A program made the translations under genes and the position numbers. A DNA stretch of 64,000 bases, taken from positions 31,973,253 through 32,037,252 of the forward strand of contig CM075939.1 of NCBI GenBank assembly GCA_038030265.1, given 5' to 3'. How positions within the stretch are numbered: position 1 is the stretch's first letter; each line of letters opens with the position of its first letter. The notes below the pieces were generated by a model. It saw nothing but the letters and a program-made list of their open reading frames with translations. It was not told the origin of the DNA and did no database searches. The DNA is from Corythucha ciliata. Lineage: Eukaryota > Arthropoda > Insecta > Hemiptera > Tingidae. Below are positions 1-12,611 of the stretch, piece after piece.

Positions 1-34
1 TTATTATCCTGTTTGTTAACGGGTGCATTACGAA

Positions 35-905
35 TTATACGAAATTAATTAAAATCGTCAGACGGTGTACGAAATTAAATTGTATTTCGTGAAACTTATG
101 AACTCTGTTCACTTGTGATTTTTTTTTTTTTTTTTTTTTCATTTGCCAGATTATTCTTGGTTTTATATAATAAGGGCGGGTTTTCTGGCTCTGTGTTCTT
201 TTCTTGGGGGCGATGTTGCACTGGGCACAGGTAAAAATTCCACTATGATTACCTCTGTCCGAAACGCATTGCGCGTGGAAGCCACTTCCACATCCCTTGC
301 ACGTTATCCACGTACCAGTTCCGTCTACTATCAAACAACTTTCTTCTTTGCATTTAAAATGTTTTGTCTTTTCCCCAGCTTTCATTTATCGTGAGACGTA
401 GGACTGAGTTTTGGAATGTCCGTGAGACGGTTACGTCAAAATCTGGTGGTAGAGGTAGACTCTCTAGTCCACGGCCATCGAACTGAAATTTGTAAGGCGG
501 TGGAACTGAGTAGCCAGGCTTGAAGTACTCCAAAATTTTGTCATGAATCTCGTGACGAGATAAGTTCATTGCAGACGTATCCAGTGATATGGGTTGCGTA
601 AGCACATATTCAGCGAACTTAATTACGTAGATTCCACAGTCGTAATTATTATTTTGTTGGGGCAAGTCGGAGGGCGCAACAATTCTGTACGTGTCCGTAC
701 CTAACTTAATCCCACGCAACGCGTAGTACGTTGCTAATATTTTCAGAACCTTTCGGATAGCACACTGTCCCTTTGAGCTCCCCAAACTGTCCAAGTACAC
801 TATAGTCTTAAATCTTTGTACCACGACTACTCAGTGATCATTGCTTACAATAGGGAAGAATATAACGTCATGATCGGGAATCGTATCGCTTTTGTCGTTC
901 TTTCA
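35..905 (-). pseudogene. Ulp1-like (C48) cysteine protease plus PHD finger, broken
   Basis: The minus strand encodes the C-terminal catalytic half of a Ulp1/SENP-type (C48) protease, a family that cleaves SUMO-like modifiers and is often carried by eukaryotic transposons. Visible landmarks are SNDH with the catalytic His (codon 834-836), VYLDSLG with the catalytic Asp, and PQQNNNYDCGIYV with the oxyanion Gln and the catalytic Cys. About 40 residues past the protease block the reading frame (354-824) ends, and an overlapping frame (35-385) encodes a PHD-type zinc finger: paired cysteines, WITCKGCGSGFHAQC, then FTCAQC. The codon after the catalytic His is TGA (831-833), where the family has Trp. 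So there is one nonsense change plus a frame switch at an A-rich stretch near 360-385. The upstream part is lost at the minisatellite. Protease identity is fairly sure; the parent element is unknown. Confidence 0.72.
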
Positions 906-924
906 AGCGACTCCTCGTGGAAAG

Positions 925-1690
925 AACTAGTACTTTTTGGTTACCCGAGATAATTGTCAGCAAATAATCAGCCAAACTATGTCAGAAGTAACCGTAAGTG
1001 GTTTGAGCGTCCTACATTTTTTTACATATCGTTTCCGCAAGCTTTTATCGATTCCGCAAATGACTCTACGGGAAGAAGTAATAGTATTTTTCGGTTATCC
1101 GAGATTACTGTCAGAAAATATTCTTCCATACTGTATCAGAAGTAACTGTGGGTGGTTTGAGCGTCCTCCAACATTTTTACATAACGTTTCCGCAAGCTTT
1201 TATCTTTTCCGCAAATGACACTTCGGGAAGAAGTACTAGTCCTTTTTGGTTATCCGAGATTACTGTCAGCAAATATTCTTTCAAACTGTATCAGAAGTAA
1301 CTGTGAGTGGTTTGAACGTTCTCCAACTTTTTTACATAACATTTCCGCAAGCTTTTATCGTTTCCGCAAATGACTCTTCGAGGAGAAGTACTAGTACTTT
1401 TTGGTTATCCGAGATTTCTGTCAGCAAATATTCTTCCAAATTATGTCAGAAGTAACTGTGAGTGGTTTGAGCGTCCTCAAAATTTTGTGCATATCGTTTC
1501 CGCAAGCTTTTATCGTTTCCGCAAATGACTCTTAGAGGAGAAGTACTAGTATTTTTCGGTAACTCGGATTAACTGTGGACAAATATTCTTGAGATCAGTG
1601 CAAGTAGGATCTGTGTGCTTTTTCAGCGTCCTCGGATAATTTTTCATGTCGTTTCCGCAAGCATTACTGATTTTCCGCAAATTAGGACGT
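925..1690. repeat. 155-bp minisatellite, about five units
   Basis: The phrase GTTTCCGCAAGCTTTTA (with small changes) recurs at 1031, 1186, 1341, 1496 and 1651, exactly 155 bp apart. Each unit also carries a GGTTATCCGAGATTACTGTC-like block and GTTTGAGCGTCCTC. The last unit is the most diverged. The small open frames here are by-products of the repeat. Confidence 0.9.
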
Positions 1691-1699
1691 CCCCTTCAC

Positions 1700-3253
1700 A
1701 GCAGGCATAGACAAGAACCAAGCGCAGTACAACATTGCCTGCAACAAGCCCTTGCGTTTGGTCCATCATGTTACATTTGGATAAAAATCAGCACTCGCAT
1801 GTTGCACCGTCCAACGAAGTAAGGCAGGTAACTGTGCCTCATTTCGAATGACACAAAATATAGTAAGACAAAGACAGAATACGCATTCGTGACGTCACGC
1901 GGAAACTCAAATTTCCTATTTTTATTAATTAAAAAAAATGTTTCTAGCACTTTCTTTTTTTACACGTTTTCATATTCATATATCTATGTGTTCGACCAGA
2001 AAAAAATACTTTGTCAATAATGTGAAACTTCCTCATTCGTCCCCAACCCTTCACATACTATTCATACTACGAGTGGGCGTAGCGGGGTTTGTTATGAGTC
2101 GGGATAACCACAAAAAAAGCGAACCTAACTTTTGTATCGTATTACGGCACCGCTTTAGGAAACCAAAGCTTATGTGTCATTAAAATGCCTGTTGCATAGA
2201 GGTAGAATACATGGAGGGAACCTTGATGGGGAAGGGTTGTTGGAGGGGGGTTCACATGGACCATATTGATGAAGTGTGGAAGTGCGGGGGTGTCCCTTAT
2301 TTTTATAACCTGCACAACGTAAACTTCTCTAAAAAAACAAACTTGTTATATTTTATTTGTAATCATTCCCGTTGGCTTAATTATTTCCGTAAAATCTGTG
2401 ATACTCGCGTGTATTGACCCTGAGGAATTTTTTAAACTTATAATTTTGAATCAGTGGGACGAAAGATGAACGATCGAACACGCCTGCTTCGGCCGAATGG
2501 ACTGAAATATTACATTCTATTGGAACCTGAAAAAGTTTTACACGGCCGAACTCTTCTGGCGCAAAGGACGCGGTTCCTTTAAATTACTCCATATTGGATC
2601 ATTCGTCCCTTTTCTGAACTATTAGGGCGTGCTTCGGCCGAACGAACGCGGTTTCCGTGGAGCACAGTAGCTAGTATCACAAACCACACGAACCACCACC
2701 CCCCGTTTCAGCCGCTCTTTCATGAATCGCGGCGTTTGCGAGATACAACGAACGGCTACCACATGAGCGTTTGGGCTGCGAACAAGAATGAACCGTTTGT
2801 ATTTCCGAAAAGCGAGGAGGTTTTCCGATTGCCGCTGCGAGGAGATGCGTAGAAGGGAATAGAGGGAGATTGAGGACACGAGACGAGTGACCCGCTCTAC
2901 GGCATAGCCCCGCTATGTGCCATTCGTTTTTTAAAGTCACTTTTCGGCTGTACGCAACCCATAATTCGAAGTGGACTTCATTACCAAGCGTTTTATTGCA
3001 GAAGAAGATCCCTGAAATTTAGCACACGGGCTCTGAAAGCTACAATATGTATCTTATTTTCTCTGTTTCTATATTTTCAAGTAAACTAAAACGCAAATTT
3101 TGATGTAATAATAATCGCCTTGCCTTGTTGAAACAAGGCTAGCTGATATGAATCAGGTTTTTCGATAAAACTGAAAAAAAGATCACTCACTGACCAGAAA
3201 GGGAGGTTTTCATTTTTGAATTTATTTATATTAATGGACAGTCATATCATAAC
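1700..3253. other. No gene recognised; diverged repeat pieces
   Basis: I see no coding signature. The stretch 2196-2330 (CATGGAGGGA followed by a G-rich run and CCTGCACAACGTAAAC) resembles 4170-4310 inside the neighbouring hAT element, and ATCACAAACCACACG near 2675 resembles the hAT left subterminal region near 3310. These look like older relatives of the same family. Confidence 0.4.
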
Positions 3254-3649
3254 CTATTAATCAGTGCCGGCTCGTGGACAAAATTTTGGTGAAGTTGTTT
3301 ATACACAGTATCACAAACCACATGCTATTCGTTTGTGGAGTTTAAACAACCTATCAAAATGCTTCATTTTTTCGAGGGAATAAATTTGTTTGGTTGCCAA
3401 GCCTCCACAGGACGCATACGTAGAGCTTGTGAACACTGTGTATAAACAACCCGCTTTATGGACCGCTTTTTCGCTTGGTGGCGGGACGTCGTGAGTTGAG
3501 CTGTGCGGCCGCTGGTGGTGATGTGGGGGTGGGTTGAGGGAGGTTTTTTGTGGGCAGGTGCTTTCCTTGCTTCTTTTTCTTTTTTCTTTTGTTAACCTAA
3601 TTTGTCATGGTGGAGGGGGGTTTTAATTGTTTCATTTAATTACGTTAAT

Positions 3650-4070
3650 TAGAAGCGTGCGTCTCTTATCTTTCGGAAGGCATTCGTGTTATCAGTTCAG
3701 TGTTTTCTCTGTGAGAAGTGGAATAAATTTTAAGTTTTTCTCGCTTTTTCTAGGAACAAGGTAATTTTGAAATCGTATACTTTTATGGTTTATTGTATGC
3801 TAGTTGTAGAATTAAATTAACACATTTTTAACTTCTAGATGATAGTTGAAGTGAAGGAGAGGCTCGGAGAGCTGTGGGCCCTCGTCGGAGGGTTCGACCC
3901 AAGTTCAGCCGTGGACTCGGAATTTTCCCATGATATGCCTCAGCTTTCAAAATTACCTTGTTCGTAGAAAAAGCAAGGAACACTTAAAATTTATTCCACT
4001 TCTCACAGAGAAACACTGAACTGATAACACGAATGCCTTCCGAAAGATAAGAGACGCACGCTTCTAATTG
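3650..4070. repeat. Inverted repeat, ~120-bp arms, inside the hAT element
   Basis: Arm 3650-3771 (starting AGAAGCGTGCGTCTCTTATC) returns almost unchanged and inverted at 3948-4068; the loop is about 175 bp. The loop is richer in GC than the arms and contains a 42-codon open frame from ATG 3839 to TAG 3967, preceded by a splice-acceptor-like TTTTTAACTTCTAG. Confidence 0.85.
3839..3967 (+). other. Exon-like open frame in hairpin loop (42 codons)
   Basis: The frame begins MIVEVKERLGELWALVGG and runs to a TAG in the right arm. It sits directly after an acceptor-like TTCTAG and has more balanced codon composition than its AT-rich surroundings. I do not recognise the product. It may be a captured host exon fragment or chance; the loop of the second hairpin in the same element shows the same pattern. 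Confidence 0.25.
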
Positions 4071-4570
4071 TGGGTTTTAAAGGTTTTAATTATCTAACAA
4101 GGCCTCTCATTTATACATCGGGTGTGCTTAGAATGTGAGGCTTTTGTTTTTAACGACCTGGAACTTTTTAACCATAGAGGAGTAATATCATGGAGGGAGC
4201 CTTGTTGGAAAGAGGGGTTCAAGGGGACGACCCCAAGATTACAGCTGTCGAAAGAGGTTGCTTTTAGGGTAACAGCCACAGAACTTCCCTAGTTTCCTGC
4301 ACAATGTAAACAAACGTAGTAAACAAAATTGATAAGTTTTCTTATTTTCTGTTTTATTGAAATATAACTTATGTTTCGTTTTTGTCTGGGAGGAAATTTG
4401 AATATCAAATTATAGAAATATTTTTGACGGTAATTTTAACACACTGTGCTGATACAACGTTGTAGCGTTGTTTAGATAAAGAATCCAAAACGTCTATTAT
4501 CTGTCAGTGACCAGGGGTAGTACAGACAATCTGGTGACAGTCGATCTCGGCCAGTATTCTCAATCAGCGC

Positions 4571-6015
4571 GATTTTATATTGGGACGATGGCCTTCAACA
4601 GAAAACACAAACCACTGTTTGCCGAGCTTTCGGAATAATTTATTTCCTCCCTCAGGGCTCTACAACGTAACAGGATCTCAATAACGAAAAATAACAAGTC
4701 AAAATAAGAAAAACTTTACCACAGTGTATGTTACAAATACTCCATTATTGTGATGTGCATGGCAATGTGATTTAAAGGACCAATCTTGTTAACCATAAAC
4801 AAATTGTCCAACGATTTAAAAATGTGACAAAAAACGAAACACTCCCAGTCAGAATGTAGAAAACGATTGAACGGAGTTACATCTCAGTACCACAGCCAAG
4901 CACAAGGCCCCGCCCAACCACTTCACCTCCCCAATAAAAATGTTCAGGACAACCCTCCCCTATCTCTTCCCTTAAGAGCTCACCTCCCCGTCACCGCTAA
5001 GCAAATAAATAAATAAAATGATGTATACCAATAGCCAACCAAAATCAATTATGCTTGAATAAATACCAAATTTACAACTGGAAATAAATAAATAACCTCA
5101 AACTAAATAAATCTATCAAAAACCTTAACAACTCACCCCCCCCCCCCAAAACAACAACCAACAATTCCCCTTTCCCAACGCTCACCCTGTCGAGACACAC
5201 TCACCAGCTGGGTCACCGGTGGAGTTTTGATCAGCCGAGGATAATGTGCAAGGAAGATAAGCTGCCTCGGGGGCTTGTTAAGGAAATGCTTTGCATTCAG
5301 GGTGATGGTCAGGCTTGCAATTTTAGGTCCGATCTTGATGGTCTTAGTCGGGTTTTCAGTGGGATTTTGGCTGTGAATGAAACGCTTTGACGAAACGTTG
5401 GGAAAGGGGAATTGTTGGTTGTTGTTTTAGGGGGGGGTTGAGTTGTTAAGGTTTTTGATAGATTTATTTAGTTTGAGGTTATTTATTTATTTATTTCCAG
5501 TTGTAAATTTGGTATTTATTCAAGTATAATTGATTTTGGTTGGTTATTGGTATAAATCATTTTATTTATTTATTTGCTTAGCGGTGACGGGAAGGTGAGC
5601 TCTTAAGGGAAGAGATAGGGGAGGGTTGTCCTGAACATTTTTATTGGGGAGGTGAAGTGGTTGGGCGGGGCCTTGTGCTTGGCTGTGGTACTGAGATTCC
5701 GTTCAATCGTTTTCTACATTCTGACTGGGAGTGTTTCGTTTCTTATTACGGGTTTTTGTCACATTTTTAAATCGTTGGACAATTTGTTTATGGTTAACAA
5801 GATTGGTCCTTTAAATCACATTGCCATGCACATCACAATAATGGAGTATTTGTAACATACACTGTGGTAAGGTTTTTCTTATTTTGACTTGTTATTTTTC
5901 GTTACTGAGATCCTGTTACGTTGTAGAGCCCTGAGGGAGGAAATAAATTATTCCGAAAGCTCGGCAAAAAATGGCTTGTGTTTTCTGTTGAAGGCCATCG
6001 TCCCAATATAAAATC
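4571..6015. repeat. Giant palindrome, ~615-bp arms and 215-bp loop
   Basis: The left arm 4571-5180 is the inverse of the right arm 5396-6015, with only scattered differences (for example 13 C versus 9 G in a homopolymer). The unique loop is 5181-5395. A GGTAGTACAGACA segment is found directly repeated outside each arm (about 4514 and 6020). A transcript across this would fold into more than 600 bp of nearly perfect duplex. Apparent frames at 5652-5855 and 5902-6108 lie in the arm and carry no recognisable product. Confidence 0.93.
5244..5390 (+). other. Exon-like open frame in the 215-bp loop (48 codons)
   Basis: The frame starts MCKEDKLPRGLVKEML and ends at TGA 5388-5390; without requiring ATG it stays open back to about 5178, giving roughly 70 codons that fill the loop almost exactly. 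Composition is more gene-like than the arms. The product is not recognised. Captured gene fragment is an inference. Confidence 0.3.
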
Positions 6016-6223
6016 GAGCTGGTAGTACAGACAGACCGTCGATGAAGTTAATAATTCTTCACAAGCGCCCACGAAAGGGTTTGTGTACATTGAAGGCAAG
6101 CCGATCATAACAGCCGAAAGTTGATCAGTACCCCATGCCGACTGCTGTTGAAGGTCATCTATTTGGGAAGAAACAGAACAGAAATAATATAATGATTTTT
6201 ATTTTGGAGGCAGGAGTGATTTG

Positions 6224-6253
6224 TTTTCTGGTTTTTAATTAAAAACCAGAAAA
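6224..6253. repeat. Perfect 30-bp palindrome
   Basis: TTTTCTGGTTTTTAA is followed immediately by its exact inverse, flanked on both sides by GAAATAATAT. It is the only fully loop-free palindrome of this size I noticed in the hAT element. Confidence 0.9.
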
Positions 6254-7096
6254 GAAATAATATAGTTTATCGATTCGTTACCTGCTACTTCTTTATTTAA
6301 TTGCATATCTACTGATTTTGTCGGCGGGCAAGCCTATGAAACAACCACAATTCTAGTTCTGTAATGTGGAATATGCTCTCCGGGCGCGCGCCGGCCGGCT
6401 GTCAAGTTTGGTTTATTTATGAAGTCAACTAGAAACTAGAAACTAGAAAGAGTAACAAAGAACAAGAAACTCGTGGTAAAGTACTTCAGCAATCTTGTCA
6501 TCGGTGTGTATTTTCTAAAAACCAACGGACTACGCCATTCATTTATGCACGATAATATACTCACTTTTAATAAGAATGTTGTTGTTGTTGTTACTTCGAC
6601 ACACCGAACAGATTTTCGTTTTTCCGGGTTTACGAAAAAAGAAATAAAGTGAGAAAACGTGAAAATAAAGTCACTAAGAGAAGGTTCAAATTAAAAACAT
6701 TGATAAATAATGTCAAATGAGAGGTTTCCGTCTTTGACATGTTACCCGGAAGGGTAGCTTCACTTCAAATGATACTTTTCCCTTCAGTTATGATTTGGTC
6801 AGGGATTTTGGAAGACACTCCCTCCATGTTATTCCTCCTCTATGTTTTTAACATTTCGGACTTTGGGTAAGACTTGTCTAGGGCTATGTGGTTGGTTTTT
6901 CATATTTGTTATTTAAATTAGTAATTATGTGTAATTTTTTACAATGTTTAGAGCCCTGAGGATGCTAGGATCATAGCGAAACGTAGGTGAAAATAAATAA
7001 TTGAAGACTTCGACGGGTGTTTGGCTTTTTCTTCATAACTGTATGTGTATAAACAACTTCACCAAAATTTGTCCACGAGCCGGCGCTGCTATTAAT

Positions 7097-9558
7097 ATGG
7101 CGTCATATTGGAGCAAGACTTTCTCCATTTTATATTATCTCTATGGCCTGTAGCCATTAGGGAACAAAAAATAAATATAAAACTTTCCTATTTCTTCCCG
7201 ATTTTTATTATTTTCGTTCCTATGTTTTTGAGTTGGTCCGTGATATTGTGTCTATCCTTTCGTTCTGCGATGGTTGAATACATTTTTTGGAATTTTTTTT
7301 TCGCCGCATGGATAGAACAATGAGAAACTAGTGGTATATCATTTATACACCAACCCGCTATTGAAATCATCGACATTACATTAAGGGTAGGAACTCATTA
7401 TCTCTCCATTCAGTTTTTACCAGTAAAAAAATATTTCTCTTTAATCACGTAAAACTCAATCGATGAGAGTAAAACAAGAGAGAAGAGAATTGTTTCCGTT
7501 TAAACCCCTCTCCCTTTTTTGCCTGACGTCCCTCAACCAAGTTCTTAGAAATTTTTGAAGTTCCGCGTAAATCCAATTGACAATTGTCCAAATTAAAAAG
7601 TTTCCAGAAAATAAATTGTATCTAAAAAGAAAAACCGATTTGTCTAGCAAAGTGAAGACAACGCGTTTTGACGGCAGTTTATTCATGCTTTTAATGTGAG
7701 GGAGGGGAATTTGGAACAGAAAGACTACCCCGCAGTTGCTCACAATAGTTGGAAGTAATTCCATTGCCAATAGCGAAAACTATTTAATCAACTACAACAC
7801 AAACAAAGAAAGTTATGATGAGCACCGTGTATATGAAACCTTTCCCATGAACTTAGCAGTAGTAAGGAGCTATTGAAGAAACAGTGCTCTGACTAAAAGT
7901 TGAAATCGTGACTCAGGGATGGAGTTCTCGAAGACACTAAACAATTCGGCAAGGCGGTAAATATTGTATCCGAAAACATGGAGAATGAGTACCGTCCTCT
8001 TGTGTCCCGTATCATAAAAATTTCTTTCTTGACCCCTTGCTTTCATCCGAGACAGGAGAATGCCAGAAGTCGAAGAATTTTGGGCTAATATTCTAGGTAA
8101 TAGGTTTTTGGCAAAGTACCTTTCAGAGAGGAGCTATATAATTAATTAGAGAATTACATCATCACGCATTTTGTTACGAGTCTAAGCTGGTATTATTAAA
8201 ATTAAAGGCTGTTACATCTTTCGAGAAAATGACAAAAATCAGAGAAGATAAAAAAAAATTGTAAAGTTGTGACTAGCAGACAGAAACAAAACTGTTTTAA
8301 ATTAACGACAAGACCCTCCCCTCATTCTTCTTTTCACTTTTTCCTCTCTTGCATCCCTGGCATCCTTTTTTCCTTACTGCTTTCTTATTTTACTGCCCAT
8401 CAAGACGAGCTAAAGAATAAATCTAATTGAAAGGTCGCCTTTTAAAAGACTTCAGGGAACAAGCTTTCAACTGGGGAAAAGTACATAAAAAGTTCATAAA
8501 TATTCAGAACTCGCTTGATCTCATTTAAGTAGCGCTTTACTTAATAATTTTTGCGTGTAAAAAGAGAAAAATATCCCCTGTCTTTTTTTTTCTAAATGAC
8601 GAAGTTTAACAACGGAGAAACCATCGGCGTCACACTGAATATAAAAAATTCAGCTGCTCATATTTTTGAAGAAGAAAAAATAAGCGAATTTAGCGAAGCG
8701 AACAATTCACTTTTCTTTAGTTCGCTTATCGTTTTTCTTTCCATTATTCAGGCTGAATTTTTTCCCCCGCGGAAAAAAGAATGTCCCGAAGGGGTGGTGA
8801 AAGGGAGTATTTCAAACCGCTGAGAAACTTAATAAGAAATCACAGTTGTGCTGATGAAAGGGGTTGATTTCAGCTTTTTAGTAGCACTCAAGTCTTGGGA
8901 GAATGGTGTTTTCTTTTTAGCTTAAAACTGGTTAATTTGTTCAGATTCACCAATGGTGAGCTCATCTTGAAATGGAGAAGAGTGAAGACGCTCTGTATCT
9001 GCCACTTTGAAGACGTTTACCAGAGAAGGAGCAAGTGGAGCCGCTTAAAAACTTTTTCCATTTTCTCTGAAAAACAAAAAACTCCAGAATCAGATAGCCT
9101 TACCTAAAGGCGAGAGGAGCCTCCCAAGGGCTGATTAACAGAAAAACTTTCATTCATTTGTCGTTAACGGTGTTTTCTCTGAGTAAAAACTGGTAGGCCA
9201 TAGGTCAAGCATCCCTCCTTCGAAAAATAATTGTTCGCTCTGTCATCAGAAAAATAAACAAGGCGTCCTAACTAAACTCCATCCATAATGAACATTTTTT
9301 AATTCAAATAACAAGACAAAGCTTATAAAAGAGTGAACACTAACTTGGTTTTGGGGGCTATTATCCCGGTTTTCATCTTTTAATATCAATGCGAGTGAGA
9401 GGATTCCTATGATTTTCAGTTTTCAGACTGCACTCACCCTGCTACTTATTGGGAAGGAGCATAAACATCCCGATGGGTTGATGACTTGACAGCTTTTGGT
9501 TTTCTGGAATCGTTTCCTTATTTTGCGAATCGCAGAGAAGCGTAAGCTGAGTGAACTA
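7097..9558. other. No gene recognised
   Basis: Low-GC sequence outside the hAT element. Open frames of 62-104 codons are present on both strands (for example 7456-7770 minus, 8596-8823 plus), but none shows a domain motif, convincing splice pattern or codon bias. I treat the stretch as intergenic or intronic. Confidence 0.4.
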
Positions 9559-10596
9559 TTAGGCCGGTCGTCCACTCGAAGCGTTTTCGAGCGGCACTAC
9601 GCGCGACAACGGGCGTACATCCCAAAGTCTTAACACTAGAAAGGCCAGAGGGGTCATTTTGACCCTGAAGCGTAGAAAAAATTATTTAACTCTTGCAGGC
9701 TTAATCCAAAGCGCCTCAAATTTTGTGACTTTTCATAAATGTTACATAAATGACAGCACAGTTTTTTTCATTTGCTTCGATTCTTTGAGGCTTAACGGTG
9801 TGGTATAACTAGAAAGGCCGAGGGGGTCATTTTGACCCCTGAGTGATCTTCCAACTTATACTTGTATAATTTTGTGAGTATTCACAGTATGTTCAATGAG
9901 AGCTCAATTCACGCAAACGCAACGAACCTTAGTTCGTATGAGTGATAGTAATGATGAGGAAACGTGGCTGGTGACGAGGGGGAAGTGAGGCAAGAGAAAG
10001 ACGAAGGGAGTAATTTGCGCGCTAAACACCTTCCTTTTTGCCGGTTTTGTAGCCCGAGGATAGCTTCTCTTACTGTTCCTGTGATTCGCATTGGAGTAAA
10101 AGGAGGAAAGGACTGCAACGTGATAGCTAGCATAGCGAGAACTGCATGAGTGTGGCGACTTTTGTTCAAATCCTTGTTTCGCAGTCCTCAAGAGGCGGAG
10201 TGGCTCTTTCTGAACTCGTGACTGTCTCGCCCATGTAATATTTTTCCTAGTATGTTGATGGAACGCGATCAGGGCCACTTATTTTAGAAAATAAACACCA
10301 AAATACACTTGAAAACACATTACAAGTCGCGTCGCTTTTGATAAGACACGAAAGTTAATAAGAGTTAATAAGTTGATAAGACATAAGAGTTTTGGGAAAA
10401 TCGATCCCGATAGATGCCTCTGCAATTCTTACTTTATTCAATTACGAACAAGCTTGCATGAAATGGCGTAGGTTTTTAACATTTCCCTGGGGGGGCTTCT
10501 GCTCTCAAATTTGTTAAAAATTTGTAATTATCACTTTGTTTCATTATGTATACAGTAGATGCGGTTTAAACACCTAGGAATACGAGATCGGACATG

Positions 10597-10746
10597 AGGT
10601 CTATTCGTTTGTCGTCCGGAGCTGCACTATTAGCACTGAAAGTACTAACCTTTCGTTATTTTTTCCCGTTATTTCACATGATAACCCGCGAGGTTGCAAA
10701 ATTTCGTGCTGCTCGGAGTAGTCCGGGACGACAAACGAATAGACCT
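10597..10746. repeat. Short inverted repeat, 24-25 bp arms
   Basis: AGGTCTATTCGTTTGTCG at 10597 returns inverted as CGACAAACGAATAGACCT ending at 10746; the flanking CCGGA/TCCGGG also pair. The open frames on both strands here (10594-10782 and 10674-10862) follow from this symmetry. Confidence 0.75.
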
Positions 10747-10779
10747 ACTTTAAACTCGTCTCGGCCCGGACTTTGTCGA

Positions 10780-11573
10780 TGAAAGTAGACCTTATTTGCA
10801 ATCGAAAATGCCAAATACATCATAGCCCGAAACTCAATTGTTTCAGAGATATGATTTTCCAAACGTTTTAAAATGCATATATCTCTTTTCTTAGTCTAGT
10901 GCGACATGTCGCTTCCAAACGAACACCTGGGAGGTGGGGCACTTCTTTTCATTGATGAGTCAAAGGCAAATGGCTTATATGGGGGCGGCAAACCAAGAAT
11001 CGTAATTTTTTTACATTTTTTGGAAAATCAATTAATTATTAAAATAAATTATTGTTTGATGCTTTGGGACGTTTTTTCATGGGTGATTGGTGGGTTTTAT
11101 TTTGAAAAATAAAACGTAGACAGATCATAAAGAAAACTAAGGTACATTTAACTTATAACTTAAAATAATGATTATTCTCTTCAAAACCGCTTGTTTTGAC
11201 CTGAAAAGTTTGAACAAGTTTTGTGATTTTTTGTTAGACAAACGGGGACTGACTTAACCCCGATTTACACGACTTAGAGCCGCATATGAGGCCACATAAA
11301 ATAGTTCATATCCACCGCAAATGGCTAATCCTGACAGGAAATAGTGTGCTATTTCCAAATCCATCACCAAAAGTTGCAAAAATGCAAATTGAAAGCGATT
11401 TTCTCGCAGTTAGTTGAAAAAATTGATGTAAGTAAGCCATGAAAAAGCGTTTGAAAAATCATATCTCGAAGGGTTTTGATTTTCGGGCCATGGTATAGGT
11501 AGAGTGTTTTTGATCGCAAATTATGTCTATTTTCACCAATTTTTTTTTGTCATACTTATCTCCTTCCACCCTG
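10780..11573. mobile_element. Truncated copy of the TACAGGGTGG fold-back family
   Basis: 10780-10870 corresponds to the left arm of the element at 38183, and 11215-11573 to its right arm, ending CTCCTTCCACCCTG followed by TA. The start of the left arm and most of the centre are missing or replaced. Confidence 0.6.
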
Positions 11574-12611
11574 TATAATTACTATTTTTAATTTCAATTT
11601 TAGAGAAATGTGCTGCAGTAACTTAAAAAAATATGTATTAGACCACGTTCATAAGTTCTGCATGTGCCAAGCGCCTGTGGAGTCTATGCAACCAAACCAA
11701 TTTATTCCCTAGAAAAATAAAGCATTTTCATAGGTTTCACAGGCTCCACACTTCCACAGGCTGAAACTTCCACAGACGCACGTCAATGGGTTGACAGACA
11801 GTTTGTAAACGGGGCCTTATTACAACCAGGAAACTTAGACTTACTATACAAAAAATGTCATGTTCTGACAATAATAAGTAGGTAACTAGTTATTAAAATT
11901 CGTTCAAGATTCCTGAAATAAATAAACATTTAATTTGTTGCAAAGGTAGCCCCCCCCCTTTATCATTAACCACGGGTGTTCCGGTTTGATGGGTCTACTA
12001 ACTCGTTACCATAATCATCCTTACAACACGCAGTACTACTTCAGTACTTCAACCTGGTGTGCTTTGCAGCATTGATCCTGCGTCTTTCACAGCATTTAGT
12101 TTTAATGTTATGATCGTATTGACGAAATGTTCGTTGAAACTGTAACGAAGGGACAAAAACACGATGAGAACAAGTAACGTCAGGAAGAAGAACGCCCAAT
12201 TTTACAGCTTCTTTGGTGGTGGTGGGGGGAATCCGACTCTCCCACCCAGAAGAAGTAGTCTCAGTACGACCCTGATCTTCAAACTATATAATTTCTGCTT
12301 TGCAGTTCACAAAGGGCTAAAATAAAGGAACCATGTGAACTGAACTTGAATAAAGTAAAGAACGCAGTGCTATCATGTGGGATCAAAAATGAGAAATTAA
12401 TTTGAGACCGCTGATTTAGGGTGGGAGGGGGTGGAGTGGTGCAACTTGTAATCCATATGACTTTGCTTTCTCCATTCATTTTTATCTCTATGGCACAGAT
12501 AAATAATAGAGGGAGCGTAAACAAAAAAAATGGGCACACTTCCCTTTCTCTAGGAAGCTAAATAATGGGGTGAGAAAACTATTGGAAACAATCATACAAG
12601 TCAAATAGTTC

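Larger units (their letters stand above)
3262..7088. mobile_element. Non-autonomous hAT element, 3.83 kb
   Basis: The left end reads CAGTGCCGGCTCGTGGAC and the right end is its inverse (CAGCGCCGGCTCGTGGAC read on the minus strand). The match continues through the AAATTTTGGTGAAGTTG and TTTATACAC parts for about 45 bp. Both ends abut the same 8-bp sequence CTATTAAT (3254-3261 and 7089-7096). An 8-bp duplication with CAG-starting ends is the hAT signature. No hAT transposase (BED finger, RNase-H fold or dimerisation region) is readable inside, so it must be mobilised in trans. It contains two large hairpins with exon-like loops and a CCCTGAGGATG/GCGAAACGT motif near 6955. Confidence 0.88.

Noticed and set aside
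6950..7020. LINE 3' end (CCCTGAGGATG...GCGAAACGT)
   Set aside because: The motif is suggestive of arthropod retroelement tails, but no coding region or poly-A precedes or follows it and it lies inside the hAT borders.
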